This document shows positions 29,776 to 44,045 of a DNA stretch of 64,000 nucleotides, piece after piece; the stretch's first letter is position 1; each line of letters opens with the position of its first letter. A model generated the notes under the pieces. That model saw only the letters and a program-made list of their open reading frames with translations, was not told where the DNA came from and did no database searches. The position numbers and the translations under genes were made by a program. This stretch comes from Mantis religiosa (Eukaryota; Arthropoda; Insecta; Mantodea; Mantidae): NCBI GenBank assembly GCA_030765055.1, contig JAUKNK010000320.1, forward strand, positions 6,707,001 through 6,771,000. Direction: 5' to 3'.

Positions 29776-32700
29776 CTCACTTTTAACAACTAGACAATTC
29801 TTCTTTAAAAAGTTGTTAATATCCTTCCCACTTTCCTCAATAAATAATAAAGATAGTATGAGATAGGTATATATCACGCTTGAGTAAAAGCAGCAGGAAT
29901 TTCCTTTTGAGGATTTTACACATTCTTTTGCCTTTTTACCCAGAATAATTTCCTAAGGTATGCATTTTCCATGAGCATTAATCGTGTTCATTTTTAACAA
30001 AACATTTCCGCTTGGTTCTCATAGATAAATTCACAAATCTGGTTATTTTTTTCTAATCCTTGTTTGGACCAAAATAGTTCAGTCATGTAACGCTTATCAA
30101 GTTTTATTTAAAACATGATAAAAAGTAGTTAATCTCAATAAATTAAGACAGAGTTTAAAACTGATTACAATTTTTATTCTTTGAGGTGTAAAAAAAAAAA
30201 AAAAAAAAAAAAAAGAAAGAAAGAAAAACTGTTTCTGTAGAGCAAATTTTGCTTCAAGTTGTCCATGCTCTGTTGTCCATGTTCTGTATTAAATTGTTTA
30301 TCATGTGTTTAGCACCTAAGAAGTTAATTACCAAGATAAATAGGAATGTTAAACCCCTAATTACAAGAAACTTGAGTAAAAATTTTAAATGAAATGGCTT
30401 GGAAGTTATACAAATTGGTAATTCTAACTCAAGAGTTCCTTACTTTGATGATTAGCAAAACATAATCTAAGGAGAAAGATCTTTAAATTCCTTGTAAAGA
30501 ACATTTTAGTTTTGGAATTGGGACCATTGTTGTAATCTTGGTTCTAATATGATCGCATGTAGGTATATGATACAACTGAGAAGTCGAATGCTGCTTTTCA
30601 CCATTACGTCACACGTTAATCTCGTTATTCGTTACACTGCATTGAAATAATGAAAAGGATTGAAATAATAATTATTGGTGTTTTAAAGGGCATTTTATAC
30701 ATTAAAAGCTTAGTTGTAGTTTATCTATACGCTTATCAATTGGAAGCTGTCATTTGGTTTTCTGTATCTCAATGTCCGAGTGTTTTAGTTATTATGGAAC
30801 TTTTTGTGTTTGGTGTCGACACAGAAATGTATTGCAGGATTAATTTAATTTAGTGTAATCACAGAGACTGTCACGATCATTGACGTCACGGTCTAATTCG
30901 TTATTGTTGATTGTTTCTGCTGAAAGATAACAGTATCAAATGATTTGTCCCTCAATGTTTTGGGGTGGGAGGTGAAACACTCACTCTGCAGTCTAATTGG
31001 AGCGTTGAACGCTCTGTGGACATGCGACCCATGGTTCCAGGTTCAGTATGTTTAGGATTTCACGCCCCAATAGTTTTGTTAATTATAGATACTTTATACA
31101 AGACGGTGCCCATTTGTGTGCGTCACACTCAGTAACTCATAGTATGTACGTTTCGAAGTAGTATTACCACTGCACATGGTGATATTGTGGTTAGATATAA
31201 AATTACTCTACAGATAAAATCTTGAAGACTGCATAAGGATATATGGAGAGCGTTAGGCATAATGAAAACAGGTTAATATCGAAGTTAATGCTGTCTGGGT
31301 ATATCATCGTCGTTATCATCGTCATCATTATCATTATAAAAGTAGCATTAAATTCAAAGAATTTATTTGTCGCTCTCTCATTCTCATTATGTCTTCCTAT
31401 ACCCCTCCTTTCCTCTGTTCTACCCCTCTCCCTCGTCTCTCTACTCAACATATTTTCTGTGCATATTACTTCTTATGCAAGGCTTTTTATGGAATACAAT
31501 CTTTTAGGTGATACTAATAAAAAGCGAAACAAATTGTACATATTCTATATGCTTTCTTTGCGATCAAGACCATATACTTTCTCTAAGTAACCTGTTTAGG
31601 ATAAAAAATAAAAATGTCCAAGAGTTGGTATAACCACTTAAATATTTATTTTAATAACATTTTATAAATAATAAAGATAGTTAACCTTATAGAATTAGGT
31701 TATATAACATGTTTTAAACAAACCTGATTTATTAAGTTCGCATAACGTCCCCTATTCACTATCTTATTTTTATCTCTTTGATACGAAGTATTTATGGAGA
31801 GCATATATTTCGAAGCTTTGTTTAATCGAGACAAACTATTGCAGAACTCGATTCATTACACATTTCTTTGTAGGTACAATGGAGAAACAGGAGTCTAAAA
31901 TGACAGCCAAATGTAACAAAAGCTATACACTCTGTTCATTTTTATTCGTTATTTCCCGCCCTCCGATTGAGCAAGAATGACATCACAGTTGACTGGTGAG
32001 TCTATCTTGAAATCATAGTGCCCTCTACGGAGAAGAAGCGCTAATTTGTGCGGAACAGTAAGCAAATTGCAGCGCTCTGAATGTGGTTGTACTTGTAACT
32101 AATACAATCTGCCGCCCCTGGATATGAACACACAGCACCGCGTCTTCATGGTTGAATGCTACTTTCGTACCGGCATTAAAATTGGTGCGACATATAAATT
32201 TAAACCGCTGTATAGCAACGCTATCCAGCATTGAGACAAGTCCCTCGGAGCATAATGTTCTCAAAAGTGTCCAGGTACCGTACAATTGACATACTTTTGT
32301 TTTCAACATAAACGTCTTACGTTTTTTCAGTATAAGATATAATTTTTTGTCATTCTCACGCTTAATTAAAGTGTCTATTAATGCTGGTATCCTTATGTCT
32401 TTTAAAACGAATAGGTGTATCAAACATTTCCAAAATACAGGATCAGTTACTCGCAAAAAGAGACACTGGACGCTATAAAGTTACTGTTCCAATCTATAAG
32501 CAATAAATAATGTTATGGCAGAAAAACCTCAAGCATACCTTCTCACAATACATACAGTGGTTAAGGGGAAGAGAGAAAGCAAATATAAGAAAATGGACAC
32601 ATACGACTATGTACTAGAGATATTTTCTTGTTTAGACTTGGATAAAAGCTTTGTACATATTGTAACAATTTATTTTTCATTCCTAGAACATGCTCTACTA

Positions 32701-33000
32701 ATTTTCTGGTTCTAATGAAGTTACATTTTGAGGAAACTGTGGGTGATTGAAAAGAATTGAGATCAAATTGAAATATTTCTATTTTATGTGACAGGTTTAC
32801 AATATGCATATATGTGTACTATAACAGAAAAAGAGATGTTCATTGTGAAATAAGTGTTCATTGAATTAATATTTTGCATATTGTTCATGGTATACTTTTA
32901 TGACTGCACAATTAAGTTTGCAGTGCATTGCAGTGTATAGTGTTTTAAAAACCGTTATATTACGAGGGTAGGACCCACATCTCAAATAGTATTGGCCACG
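29776..33000. other. Intergenic; poly(A) and ATC microsatellites only
   Basis: Holds a run of 24 or more A at about 30189-30214 and an imperfect ATC/ATT array near 31300-31340. A 143-codon minus-strand frame at 32025-32456 has no recognised motif and is not claimed as a gene. Nothing else is supported. Confidence 0.5.
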
Positions 33001-33240
33001 CCTTGGCTCAGTGGTTAGACCGCCTGGCTTTCACCAAGGTGGCCCGGGTTCGATTCCAGGCGACCGCAAAGTGAGATTTGTGTTGGACAACACGGCGCTG
33101 GGGCGGGTTTTCTCCGGGATCTCCGGTTTCCCCCGCCATCTCATTCCACCGGGGCTCCATCTTCATCTCATGTATCATCAGTGTCATCGCCTGCGGTGCC
33201 GTATGTAGTAAAAGCGGGCGTTAAACACTACACATTTCAT
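33001..33240 (+). mobile_element. tRNA-headed SINE, family 2
   Basis: Head with A-box-like TGGCTCAGTGGTTAGA and B-box GGTTCGATTCC, then a GC-rich body (TTGGACAACACGGCGCTGGG...). The same head and body, more decayed, are at 39553-39850. The 65-codon ORF in it is spurious. Confidence 0.75.
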
Positions 33241-33976
33241 TTTTTTCTCAAATAGTATATTTACCTGTCGGTAGAGGGAGGCCTCAAAGCTGCTGCCAGC
33301 ACATCAAATACGATCGCAAGCCACTAGAGGAATCGTATACATCAGCGATGCTGTTGATGACGTGAAATTTTGCGCGGTAAAATTATAGATAAAAATGAAC
33401 ACGTGTATTCCTCATAAGTTTGGCTGTAGTAGCTTGCTGTAATACCTTTCATGTCTTAAGGGTTACCAATTCGCAATATTTGTTCTGAATGAGGGCAAGT
33501 TCCCAAAGTATTTATATATAACTCAAGACATAGATTATATTAATCTTTAATATCATAAAGATTAAGTATTTAAATAATAAAACAAACAAACATTTTGCAT
33601 ATAAGGATATTTCTAATTGGGAGACTTTCTTGAAAGATGACAAGGAAGATGTTTAAATTGGGTTTGTTTTTAACCTGATTTTCCATTTTTAAGTTGTGCC
33701 ATTCAGATTATCACACGGACCCTTTTATAATGAGTCACGAGTATTTGTAAATTAATTTTTATGCCGAAATTTTGTTGGAATTCAATTTTTGTTTACGTAC
33801 ACAAGTGATGGATAAAGTTAAAGTTTAACAATAGTCGAGAATATTAGATATTATTGTTATTTCGCCCCCATTATAAAACTGCTATCAGATATACAGAGGT
33901 TTGGAATTTAATTTATGAACAATGAGGTAGAGCTTGTGGTCTTTCTAACTTAGGGACTCAAATTTCTCCTTTCAGG

Positions 33977-34045
<69 letters not shown>

Positions 34046-34360
34046 GGATCTTAGGCTTGAGGAACTCCAGTGCATGTTAAAGAAACAGTTGTTACTTTTG
34101 ATACATATAAATTGCTGAATAGATAAAATTGTGAACGTCATTAATCGGTAGTTGTGCAAATTACACAGCGGCCAGTTCTTAAATGATTTCACTATTCCTT
34201 AAACTCGATGTTTTCCCCTTATTTGTCTTGCACCTACTAAGAAATGTACAATAAGACAACTTCTGCAACTGTCTATCCCAATAAACAAGCAATAAATACA
34301 AGAAGAATTTCATTTACGAATATTTGGTATAAGAGGAGTGCAACGCTTCAGACCTTTTTA
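33241..34360. other. Intergenic with (AT)n microsatellite
   Basis: A pure AT dinucleotide array lies at about 33978-34040. No gene is seen. Confidence 0.6.
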
Positions 34361-34365
34361 GTACA

Positions 34366-34930
34366 GTAAAACCTCTCTAAAAGGGACCACGACCGTTGCG
34401 TCATTTATATTCCGTTTGCACAGGTTTTCGTGTTACAGAGAGTTGTGTTTAAATACTGTCGCCGAAGCATTGTTGTGTCAAAATCAAAAGCCACAGCCGG
34501 CGGGTGGGCGCAGAGATGGACGCTTGCCGAGAGAGAGAAAGAAACAGAGTGAGAAAGAGACAGAGATAGTTCCGTCTTTCTCTCGCTTCGTCGCGATTGT
34601 TAACGTACGATCGACTACTCTCTAGGACAATGACTGGAGGTATAAAAATCGCAAAATATTAAGAGTGGAGTCAGTTGATAATTGTTAGTGATCTAGTTGC
34701 GTTCTGTACTGTAGTGATTTCTTTGTTTGCGTGCAGCGGGGTGAACGAGGCGACCTTGAAGACTGCTGTTGTTTATGTCACGTCCTTTTACTGCTGCAAG
34801 GGGTGTACAAAATTACTGTTTACTGCAATAAAGAGAATTTTAAATTTCTGCAAACAAGACTTTGAGTTCCATGAACCTACAAAGTTACAATACAAAGAAA
34901 TTAAGAAATAGTCGCACAGGTTAATAGTGA
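34366..34930. mobile_element. Possible pogo/Tigger-like terminal fragment
   Basis: CAGTAAAACCTCTCTAAAAG at about 34367 resembles the CAGT... ends of pogo-type transposons. The following GC-rich region with GAGA/AAAG tracts has small frames without motifs. It may belong with the Tigger transposase relic at 36161-36655. Weak call. Confidence 0.3.
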
Positions 34931-35467
34931 AGGGGGAATGTAAAATCGAGTGAAAATAATGATAGGCTGACATATAGTATGTACTTTATTTTCAACTTAC
35001 ATAGAGTAATTGTAATCCTTGTTTCACATAAGCTTGTCCCGTATCTATTAAGGGTCACGTGACCTTGTCACATCTCATTGGCTGCTGTTGTGGTGCAGAC
35101 TGTTGTGCGGTAAAAAATTAGTTCGTTATTTATCATGGTGATATATCTTTATATGTTGGAAGAGAATTGTCAAATTTATATTTTCGTAACTGTTTTAATG
35201 AGATATATTACGCAGCAGAGTTGATTTATCTGAAATGCATGTTAATTCTTAAACGAAGTAAAGAGGAGCTTCCTTTGCTCTCAAGCACATGACACGATAG
35301 CACGTGATTTAGCGGTAGTGATGACATATTTGTTTATATGACTTTTATCACTGACCTTGTTTTGAATTGGATTAGTCATATATCGCCATTCGACGGTGTG
35401 TTGTACCGAGTGCGAGAGCTAAATTATTTTATTGATCGTTTATTGCGCGTGTACTTATTATATGTAT

Positions 35468-35910
35468 AATGGCAGAGTCTAGCGCCAGTTTTTCGCTGAA
35501 GCATCGCAAGGGAAAACCTTTACAAAGCGGCTTAAAAAGAATTGTGGCGCATGTGTTTAATGCACTCATAGATAAGAATCCGTCTTTGTCAGTGAGAGAA
35601 GTCGAACAGCTGTGCTCTGAACTTACAGGTGTGTTAGATGTGTAGGATAATCGCGACATGAAACTGAGACAACAGGAAAACTTACCATTCCAGGGCCGAT
35701 ATTGCTGTGTGGCGAAGACGTTATTTAAAGACAATCAGGCTGTACCGAGATACAAGTCGCAAAATATAGTACCTTGACGAGATTTGGGTGAATGAAGAAC
35801 ACACGGCAAGTATGGCGTGACACGACCTTTAAGACTGATAGACAAGCTGGTTTAAAAAATCTTAGTGGAAAAGAACGAAGGCTTTCATTATAAACCTGTT
35901 TCAGTTTCAT
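35468..35910 (+). pseudogene. Tc1/IS630-like (DDE_3) transposase relic
   Basis: An ATG at 35468 opens a 58-codon frame (MAESSASFSLKHRKGKPLQS...) with a helix-turn-helix-like N-terminus ending in a TAG at 35642. About 100 bp later, in another frame from about 35765, the plus strand reads LDEIWVNEEHTASM and, after a stop, GLKNLSGKERRLSL. These are the catalytic-Asp block and the following GKxxRL block of the DDE_3 transposases. The middle of the protein is deleted and the remainder frameshifted, so it is dead. Confidence 0.5.
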
Positions 35911-36160
35911 TGCTCATTAATTCAGTTTCAACTTGCTCAGTTTCATTATAAACGTACTTTTGCATGCCTTCATATTCTTATTTGTATGATTTTATCTATC
36001 TTCCTGGCAATTATTATGACGTTTACTGCAGGTTTAAATGTGACGGGAAGGCACCGCCTATGGCCTATGGCGCGAAAGTATTAGCCAATTAGGATGAGGG
36101 GGAAGGTAGTTGCACGCGGAGTGATACATGCCAGCGGGGCAAGGTTGTATGAAACAGAGA

Positions 36161-36655
36161 TTAGTTCATCGCTTTGTTTGTCTTTTCAATTTTCCCTTTC
36201 CAATCTGCAACTCTCTGCATATCAACATCACACACAGCATTCAAAACAATGTTATGGTGATGTTTGAAACTCTCGGGGCATGCATTAGACGCTGTGAAAT
36301 TGTCTTTACCTAATTTTCTTGTTGTCTCTAAAGCCTGAGTTTGAAGCAATGGTCCAGAAATGGGAATTCCTTTAGCGCTCGCTCTAGCCAACCACTCGAA
36401 CGCAACACGATTTAGCTCCTCATACCCTGTATATTTTGTGATGCGCTTCACATGTCCTTGCCATTCCCATTAACCATTCGTATTTAATTTTAATTTTTTC
36501 AAAATTCTAAATCTGAGCTTTCCCCACTTTAAGCAACACAGTTGATTCTTAAGCTGGACGTTTGTCCTCTTCGTGTTCTTCAATAATATTAATTTTTCCT
36601 CCAGTGATAATGTTTTACGTTTAGGACTCAATTTACAAAATTTGTGTTCACTCAA
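36161..36655 (-). pseudogene. Tigger/pogo-like transposase DNA-binding region, broken
   Basis: The minus strand carries KRKTLSLEEKLILLK (36470-36655 frame), the first CENP-B-like HTH. After a frame change, the second HTH follows: YEELNRVAFEWLARASAKGIP, SGPLLQTQALE, then NFTASNACPESFKHHHNIV. The usual second-HTH ending is ...ASNGWLxxFKxRH. The catalytic DDE domain is not seen downstream, so only the N-terminal third survives. Confidence 0.7.
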
Positions 36656-36831
36656 TATTTTTAAAAATCACCTAAGTTCACAGTACTTGATCACTTGTAA
36701 CAATGAAACTGAAAATGTAGACACTACAAAACAGTTGTATTCTTACTATGTGTGTTGGAAGGGAGTTGAGAGACCTAATGGGTTATTTTCCATTTTCCTT
36801 GAAGAATTACAGATTATGAATTTATGGTTGA

Positions 36832-36860
36832 GCAAGTACAGTTGCCCTCAAAATTATTGA
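36832..36860 (+). repeat. Tc1/mariner-like terminal sequence
   Basis: TACAGTTGCCCTCAAAATTA looks like the end of a Tc1-type element including its TA. No partner end was found. Confidence 0.3.
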
Positions 36861-37152
36861 ACTTTTCAACATACGTGCGTTGCACCCCATTACACATAAA
36901 GTAATCTGTTTTAATCAGGTTATTTACGCAGATGGTTCCCAAAAGAAACATTTTCGTTTCAGAGTTAGGCAGTTTTCCGGCTTATAGTGTAATTTTACAT
37001 GGGAAATGACTATGTTCCGAAATTGGTTTTCCTTTTTTCCAGTTTTCCGGTCTCTAAGGGGCCTATTTTAGGCAGTTTTACTGCATTAGCTGTATCACTA
37101 TATGTTTTGTTTCTTTTAAAGTATCAATTATCATGCTTTGAAGTCAGAGTTA

Positions 37153-38448
37153 CGAGGGCTGTTCAATAAAGAAGGATCATAATTCTTTTACGGTCATAAT
37201 TTTTCGTACCAAAATTCAATCTTATTACATTCGGTTAGCATAATGTGAAACAAACACGCCGTAGTAGTTTCATTGTTGGTACTCTTGGTTCCCGTCTGTG
37301 AGAACCACGCAAATTCAGACATGTTCAGTATCGCCTACCGCTGCAATGGAAGTAACACGCGAGCAACAATATACGGCTTTGAAATTCTGCTTTCGTCTCA
37401 ACAAATCTTCATTTGAAGCCTATACAATGTTACAGGAGGCATATGGAGAGTCTGTTCTTCCCTAGAGCATAGCTTGAAGCTGGTTTCAAATATTTCAAAG
37501 GAAGGAGAAGCCGGTGCTCCAGTTACTGCTCTTACGGAAGAAAACATCAGCACTGCTGCTGTCATTGTGAGAGAGGATCGACGAATTACTTTAAGATCAC
37601 TTTCTGAAATACTGAACATTTCATTGGGTGCCAGCCACAAGTTTGTGACAGAAACATTACACATGGGACGTGTTTGTGCGCAATGGGTTCAAAGACTGTT
37701 GATTCCCGAACAAAATTACATTCGCATGCAGGCCTGTGCGTAGTTAAAGTTGAAATTAGAGGAAGATCCTGAGTATCTTTCAAACGTAATCACTGCTGAC
37801 GAAACTTGGCAACATCATTTTGATCCTGAGAGCAAACAGCAAAGCTCAGTGTGGAAATCTCCTTCATCACCAACCCCCAAAAAACCTAAGTGGTTGCTTC
37901 TGCTGGGAAAGTTATGGTCATCTCATTCTGAGACATTTATGAAATGGTTTATCAGTATGTTGTACCTGCACACACAACAGTAACTGGACAATACTACAGG
38001 GATGTCCTGAAAACATTGCAAGTCCATATCAGGCGCAAAGGGGCACATTTCCGTGAAGCAGCCTGGATTCTGCACCACGAAATTGCGCGTCTGCATATTG
38101 CCTATGTTGTTGCTGAATATCTTGCAAAAATCAACGTGAAGTGTATCCCTCACCCTCCCTATAGTCCAGATTTAGCCCCATGTTACATTTTTGTATTCCC
38201 TAACTTGCAGAAACTCCTTCGTGGAAGGCATTATCCATCATTATAAACAGCGGTGAAGGCTGCGGAGGCGATTTTGAAGGATCTCTCAAAAATGGTTTCC
38301 AGCATGTCTTTGAAGACCAGCAGAAACGCTGGGACAAGTGCATCGCATTCAGGGGAGACTATTTTGAGAAGGACCATCAAAATAATGAGGATGAGTGAAG
38401 GTACGTTGTCAACAAAAATTGTGATCATTCTTTATTGAACAGCCCTCG
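37153..38448 (+). mobile_element. Mariner-like element with both TIRs
   Basis: Ends CGAGGGCTGTTCAATAAAGA at 37153 and its inverted match at 38448 are 28-bp TIRs with two mismatches, flanked by TA (37151-37152 and 38449-38450). Length is 1,296 bp, normal for mariner. The transposase inside is degraded. Confidence 0.92.
37340..38400 (+). pseudogene. Mariner transposase, inactivated
   Basis: Broken frames carry in order: a HTH region (RRITLRSLSEILNISLGASH), GRVCAQWVQRLL, VITADETWQHHFDPESKQQS with the first catalytic Asp, a second block LHHEIARLHIAYVV where HHDNARxH is usual (the catalytic Asp is Glu and the Asn is Ile), and the third block PPYSPDLAPC with its Asp. A TAG at 37741 and frame changes near 37980 and 38245 interrupt it. 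With the altered second Asp and several breaks it cannot act, but the intact TIRs could still be moved in trans. Confidence 0.85.
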
Positions 38449-38450
38449 TA

Positions 38451-39550
38451 CAAGGCGATGATGAAGAAATTCGCCTAATAATTTTGTGACGAGCTTTGTG
38501 CTTGGAAAATTGAAATGTGATAGAATTAGAATGTGTAGAATTAGAAATAGTTCCATTCTTTTTAGCTCTTTGTTCTACGACTGAAGCTTTTCATAGCAGT
38601 TGCCCATGTGTCGATGGTTCCCTTGCGGCATGCATAGTTCTAGAGGATAGAAAATAATAGTATTTGTGCTTTTATTGTTGTTAATACTGTTACTGAACGG
38701 AAACTTTGAGCATCGTAGTGATCTCCCTTTTATTTTTAGAAAGTCAATGTGTACACAAGTAAGCAAGAAAGTCGACCAAAACCCTAGTAATAGGATTGAG
38801 CGATCTTCTTCCTTATCTGCTGAAGGCAAATTGTGTCCTTTCATCGACCTGACTGAAGCATGTAACAGCCATCGACCATGCGAGCCACGTACCACCTTCT
38901 ATTCCTTTCCAACAGTTCAAAACGCTTGAGTAAAACTAAGCCTGCTTATCCTCCTCTTTCTGTGCATGTGCGCGTGCATTATGCGTCTAGAATGCAAGAT
39001 CACGTAAGCGAATAAAATCGCTAACGCGGAACGTCATCGATGTCTTCAGAGCTGATTGGAACACCAGATGGTGTCACAATCGTGGGCTTTAAGTATCAGT
39101 TTTCTAAATGAAATCAGTTCCTCCCGACGATGTATTCTGCGAGAATAAAAAGTAGAGCTAACACTAAGTTTATACAGGAATATTTAAATAAAAAAAAAAT
39201 ATTTGTATACCAAAATGTGAAAGCATCTAACTATAGCAGACGCTGATTTATTTCGGTTTATCTCATTAATAAAAAAGTTCTACACCTACATCAAGTAGGT
39301 GCGCATGTTTTGAAGTCCTCCGAAAATTATATCCGTTTAGAGTATGGGAGAGAAAAAGCATGATTAAATGGAATGAATGCAAATTTCATATTTAATTTAT
39401 TTTTGGAGTGTATGGAATACATGTACTTATGTCTGTTATTTTCAATTTGCAAAAACTGTCACTTTTCGTTTCACAAAATTTCATTACAAGTCAGATACTT
39501 GAATGACATATTCTATTATTTAAATATTTATATTTAAATATCAGCATAAA
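38451..39550. other. Intergenic, no gene seen
   Basis: No conserved ORF; overlapping frames near 38575-38929 on both strands have no motifs. Confidence 0.5.
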
Positions 39551-39552
39551 AG

Positions 39553-39850
39553 GTGATGATGGCGAACGGGTAGACCACTCGACTCTCACCAAGCTGGTAC
39601 GGGTTCGATCCCAGGGGACCGCTAAATGATAATTGTGATGGACAACGTGGTGCAGGTGCTGGTTTTCTCAGGAATCTCCAATTGTTCCAATATTATTCTC
39701 ATTCTGTCCTCTACTTCTCTCACTCTCATACCAGACTCCCATACTACCCTGGATTCTCTATCTGATTCATGGTTTCCCTTCCTCAACCAAACGCCTAAAG
39801 GCGTAAGGGACAGAGGAAAATGTATACCCTTACACCACAATAGTGGTAAA
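39553..39850 (+). mobile_element. tRNA-headed SINE, family 2, decayed copy
   Basis: ACCACTCGACTCTCACCAAG and GGGTTCGATCCCAGG match the head of 33001-33240. The body matches at ATGGACAACGTGGTGCAGGTG and CTCAGGAATCTCC. ORFs on both strands here are spurious. Confidence 0.65.
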
Positions 39851-40157
39851 TTTAGGGATGTTAAAGAAAATGAAGAAGAAGTATTAAATGGCTGATGAAC
39901 TCTTAAGTTTTATGTTATTCTACTATAAAATTTGAAAATCAGAAGGATAAATGAAGGATTGCAATACAGGAATAAATTAAATATTAGTAAACTATTACTT
40001 ATGAAATCCTAGCACTGAAACATGCATATCATGACGTCCAACTAGTATAATTTTGGCAGTGTTATCAGAAAAACAATGAGGTTATTACCTACCAACAAGC
40101 AAGCAATAATGTCAACACCACCTTCACATTAATTTAAAGATTTAAAGACCTGCAACA

Positions 40158-40225
40158 GGTTAGGTCATATCGAACGATGAATGAAATTGGTGAAACGATG
40201 CTCATATAAGCCCAGAGTCCTTAGT
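40158..40225 (-). mobile_element. SINE family 1 tail fragment
   Basis: TTAGGTCATATCGAACGATG followed by AATGAAATTGGTGAAA matches the tail of the copy at 130-356 in the same orientation. The head is lost. Confidence 0.55.
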
Positions 40226-40319
40226 TACATGTCAGTGAACGAACAGTACCGTCTGTTCAGATGCAATCATGTCTTCTAGACAGTAACGTGTCATATATAG
40301 GTAGGCACGAGAAATCATA

Positions 40320-41442
<1,123 letters not shown>

Positions 41443-42568
41443 GATGTTGATGTGACTAGATATTGTGACAGGGAGAAAGAAGGGGGAATAAAAATCCCGT
41501 TTTGCCAAGGTACAAATCGGGCAGCTCAAATGGTAATTTACCTTTGAGTATAATATTTAATTTCCTAACATTTCACGTAGGACACACAGCACCTAAGTGC
41601 TCTAATTGTGTTTCGTCAGTTACTGTATGCCAAGTTACTGATATTTCGTTCTTGTAGTAAACAAGATAACAGGCTAATGCAAGGGCTTTGTCACTGAAGT
41701 TCAGTACGCTTCAAGGCTTTACGACAGTAGTTGCAACCTTGTTACCCTATTTATATTATATACATTTTCAATGTTACAAACTATAAAATAGTCAATTCTC
41801 TCTCGAAGATTCGACTACCACTTAAATATTGATTGCGTAATTCATACAGTAGTGTTCCATCACTATGCTACAGATTTTAAGGTAAATGCACATTTTATGT
41901 GACTAAATATTTTTCACAATTTAGTTATTAGTAGCTATTTTATGTGTCTTACCATATTTTATACATTTTATATGTCGCAAACATGACCTTGTCTATAATA
42001 AGAGAATCCTTCTACTTTTCCTGTATGCTAAGACTAGATTACGTGTTGGTAACAACTCGCTACAATGTAAACACGTAAACGAAACTCGCAGGAGAGAGAT
42101 TTCGATGTCAGCGAATTACACAATGTACTTGAACTCAACACTACTACTATAGGTTGCGTGTTAGTTCCTGATGAATGACTTTCAGCGGAAATCCAGGGAG
42201 CTAGCCTACCCTTAAGAAACAGGTTAGCAAATAGTTTATGTTACGATACAAATATCTCTTTTTTCCTCTGTACCTGTTCAAGTTATTCTTGTTCCTTCAG
42301 TTCAGTTCAGTTCGGAAGTGCCGGGTAATGCTTAACATACCTGTTGAGTGATTCGTATATACACCGAAATGCCGAAGGTAAGAGGTCGTGTTAGCTTTAG
42401 TTGCAGCAATACGTTAAAGAATTTTCAGATACGTTCAAAACAGATCGACAACTTCTATATTCTCTGCCTTGTGAAAGGTCTATACCAGCCGTTCAACGCT
42501 CCACGTAACGCAGCATTTATGCGACAACAAACATATCTTGGCGGCTTCACGTTCTTCTATGAAGCAGG
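41443..42568. other. Intergenic, no supported gene
   Basis: ATGCCGAAGGTAAGAGG at about 42370 looks like a start followed by a donor, but no matching exon could be found. Nothing else is seen. Confidence 0.45.
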
Positions 42569-42750
42569 GGCCCGCCTCGGTAGTGTGGTGGTAGCGTCTC
42601 TGCCTCACGTTCAGGAGATCCCGAGTTCGAATCACGGTCAGGGTGAGTTACCTGGGTAAGATTTATTCCGGAGTTTTCCCTTAACCTGAAAGACGAATGT
42701 CGGATAACCCTAAGCTCTATGGGCCCTGGCCTCATTTGAACATCATGGTT
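42569..42750 (+). mobile_element. tRNA-headed SINE, family 1
   Basis: CCCGCCTCGGTAGTGTGGTG (A-box region) and GAGTTCGAATCACGG (B-box), then the body CCCTTAACCTGAAAGACGAA shared with 130-356 and 43840-44045. Confidence 0.75.
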
Positions 42751-43839
42751 CTTTTAAGTGAAGAGATTTGTATTGGACATTTGGAGAAGGCACTGTAACT
42801 CCAAACAATTCCAAACAATTGACATGTGACATCAATAATCCTTATCTATTAAGTTATCAACACTTCTTTTTTATTACAAATTTTTCTATTATGTAAAATG
42901 AAAGGATGTTCTTGTTGTACCTAAATATTTTGAACTTTTTAATATATATTTTCTTGATTTTAATGCATAATAAATCAAATTAACCCCTTTTAGCACCTAA
43001 AAGTCTGTTCCCTATTCATCACTCAGTTAGAAGACTTATATACTGCAAATAGAAAACGAGAAGTAAGTGTGTTTCGTTGACAGGTCAAGAATGTTGCATA
43101 TGTATTGCATATGAATCACACCATATATGGGGTATATGTTATAGCCACGGAAGCCTTTGTAGAACTGGACATACTTTTCTTAAAGGCCATCTACAATAGA
43201 GGATAAATTAATGCATTTAGCTCAACGACTTTCTAAAATTGTAATACTCTCAGTAAAACGAGATAGGCACGTAAGTCCAAATGAGTCAAAACAAGCGTCT
43301 GTGTCAGTCCCAACCTCATTGGTGCAAATCTTTGTTTTTCAGAGTTGGAAACAAAAGTAATATAAAAGTAAATTGGGAGACAATGTTTGTGGACATGCAT
43401 GTGCATTAGCAATATGTAGGCACACAAAAATATTTCTTCAAGGTGTAGACATTTCTGCCGGATATGATGTACTAATGGAGCAAAATACTTCCATGTGAAT
43501 GTTAGTTATTATGCATGGAGTTAGCCTAAGGGACCACAATGGAATCTTGTGACATTATAACCATGACTTCCTGCAGGCGGAAACGATTTTGTTTCCTTTG
43601 GTGCATTTTGAGGTTTTACTAGCATTTGGTTTACAGCGATGAGTTCATGTTTCAGAGGAACTCCCTGAAATTGTGCTACAATAAGATTTAGCAATCCTGA
43701 GAAATGCACAGTTGACTCCGTTTTTAGTTAACTGTTAAAACGCGTACTCCCGAATCGAAAGCTTTCGGCAACGCGGCAGACACAACATCGAGGTCGTTGC
43801 AATGTCAGCCAACTTACGTATCAGTGCCTGACTCCTGGC
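42751..43839. other. Intergenic, no gene seen
   Basis: No conserved ORF or shared repeat detected. Confidence 0.5.
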
Positions 43840-44045
43840 GTAGTGCTAGCGTGTCCACCTTAGGTTCAAGAAACTCCGCGTTCGAATCTCGGTCAAGGTG
43901 AGCTATCTGGCGAAGTTTTCCAGGTTTTTCCTTAACCTGAAAGATGAATTTCGGGCAACTCTGAGATCAGTGTACCTTGGGCTCATATGAGCATTATTTC
44001 ACTCATACCATTCATCTCCGATATGACTTAATGTTGGAGGTAAAT
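43840..44045 (+). mobile_element. tRNA-headed SINE, family 1, older copy
   Basis: B-box GCGTTCGAATCTCGGT, body CCTTAACCTGAAAGATGAAT, tail TTCATCTCCGATATGACTTA. More diverged than the copy at 42569. Confidence 0.7.

Noticed and set aside
32025..32456. 143-residue minus-strand frame
   Set aside because: No motif, no splice or promoter context, not repeated in the window; could be chance or an unknown repeat.
33011..33208. 65-residue ORF in GC-rich sequence
   Set aside because: Lies entirely inside a SINE.
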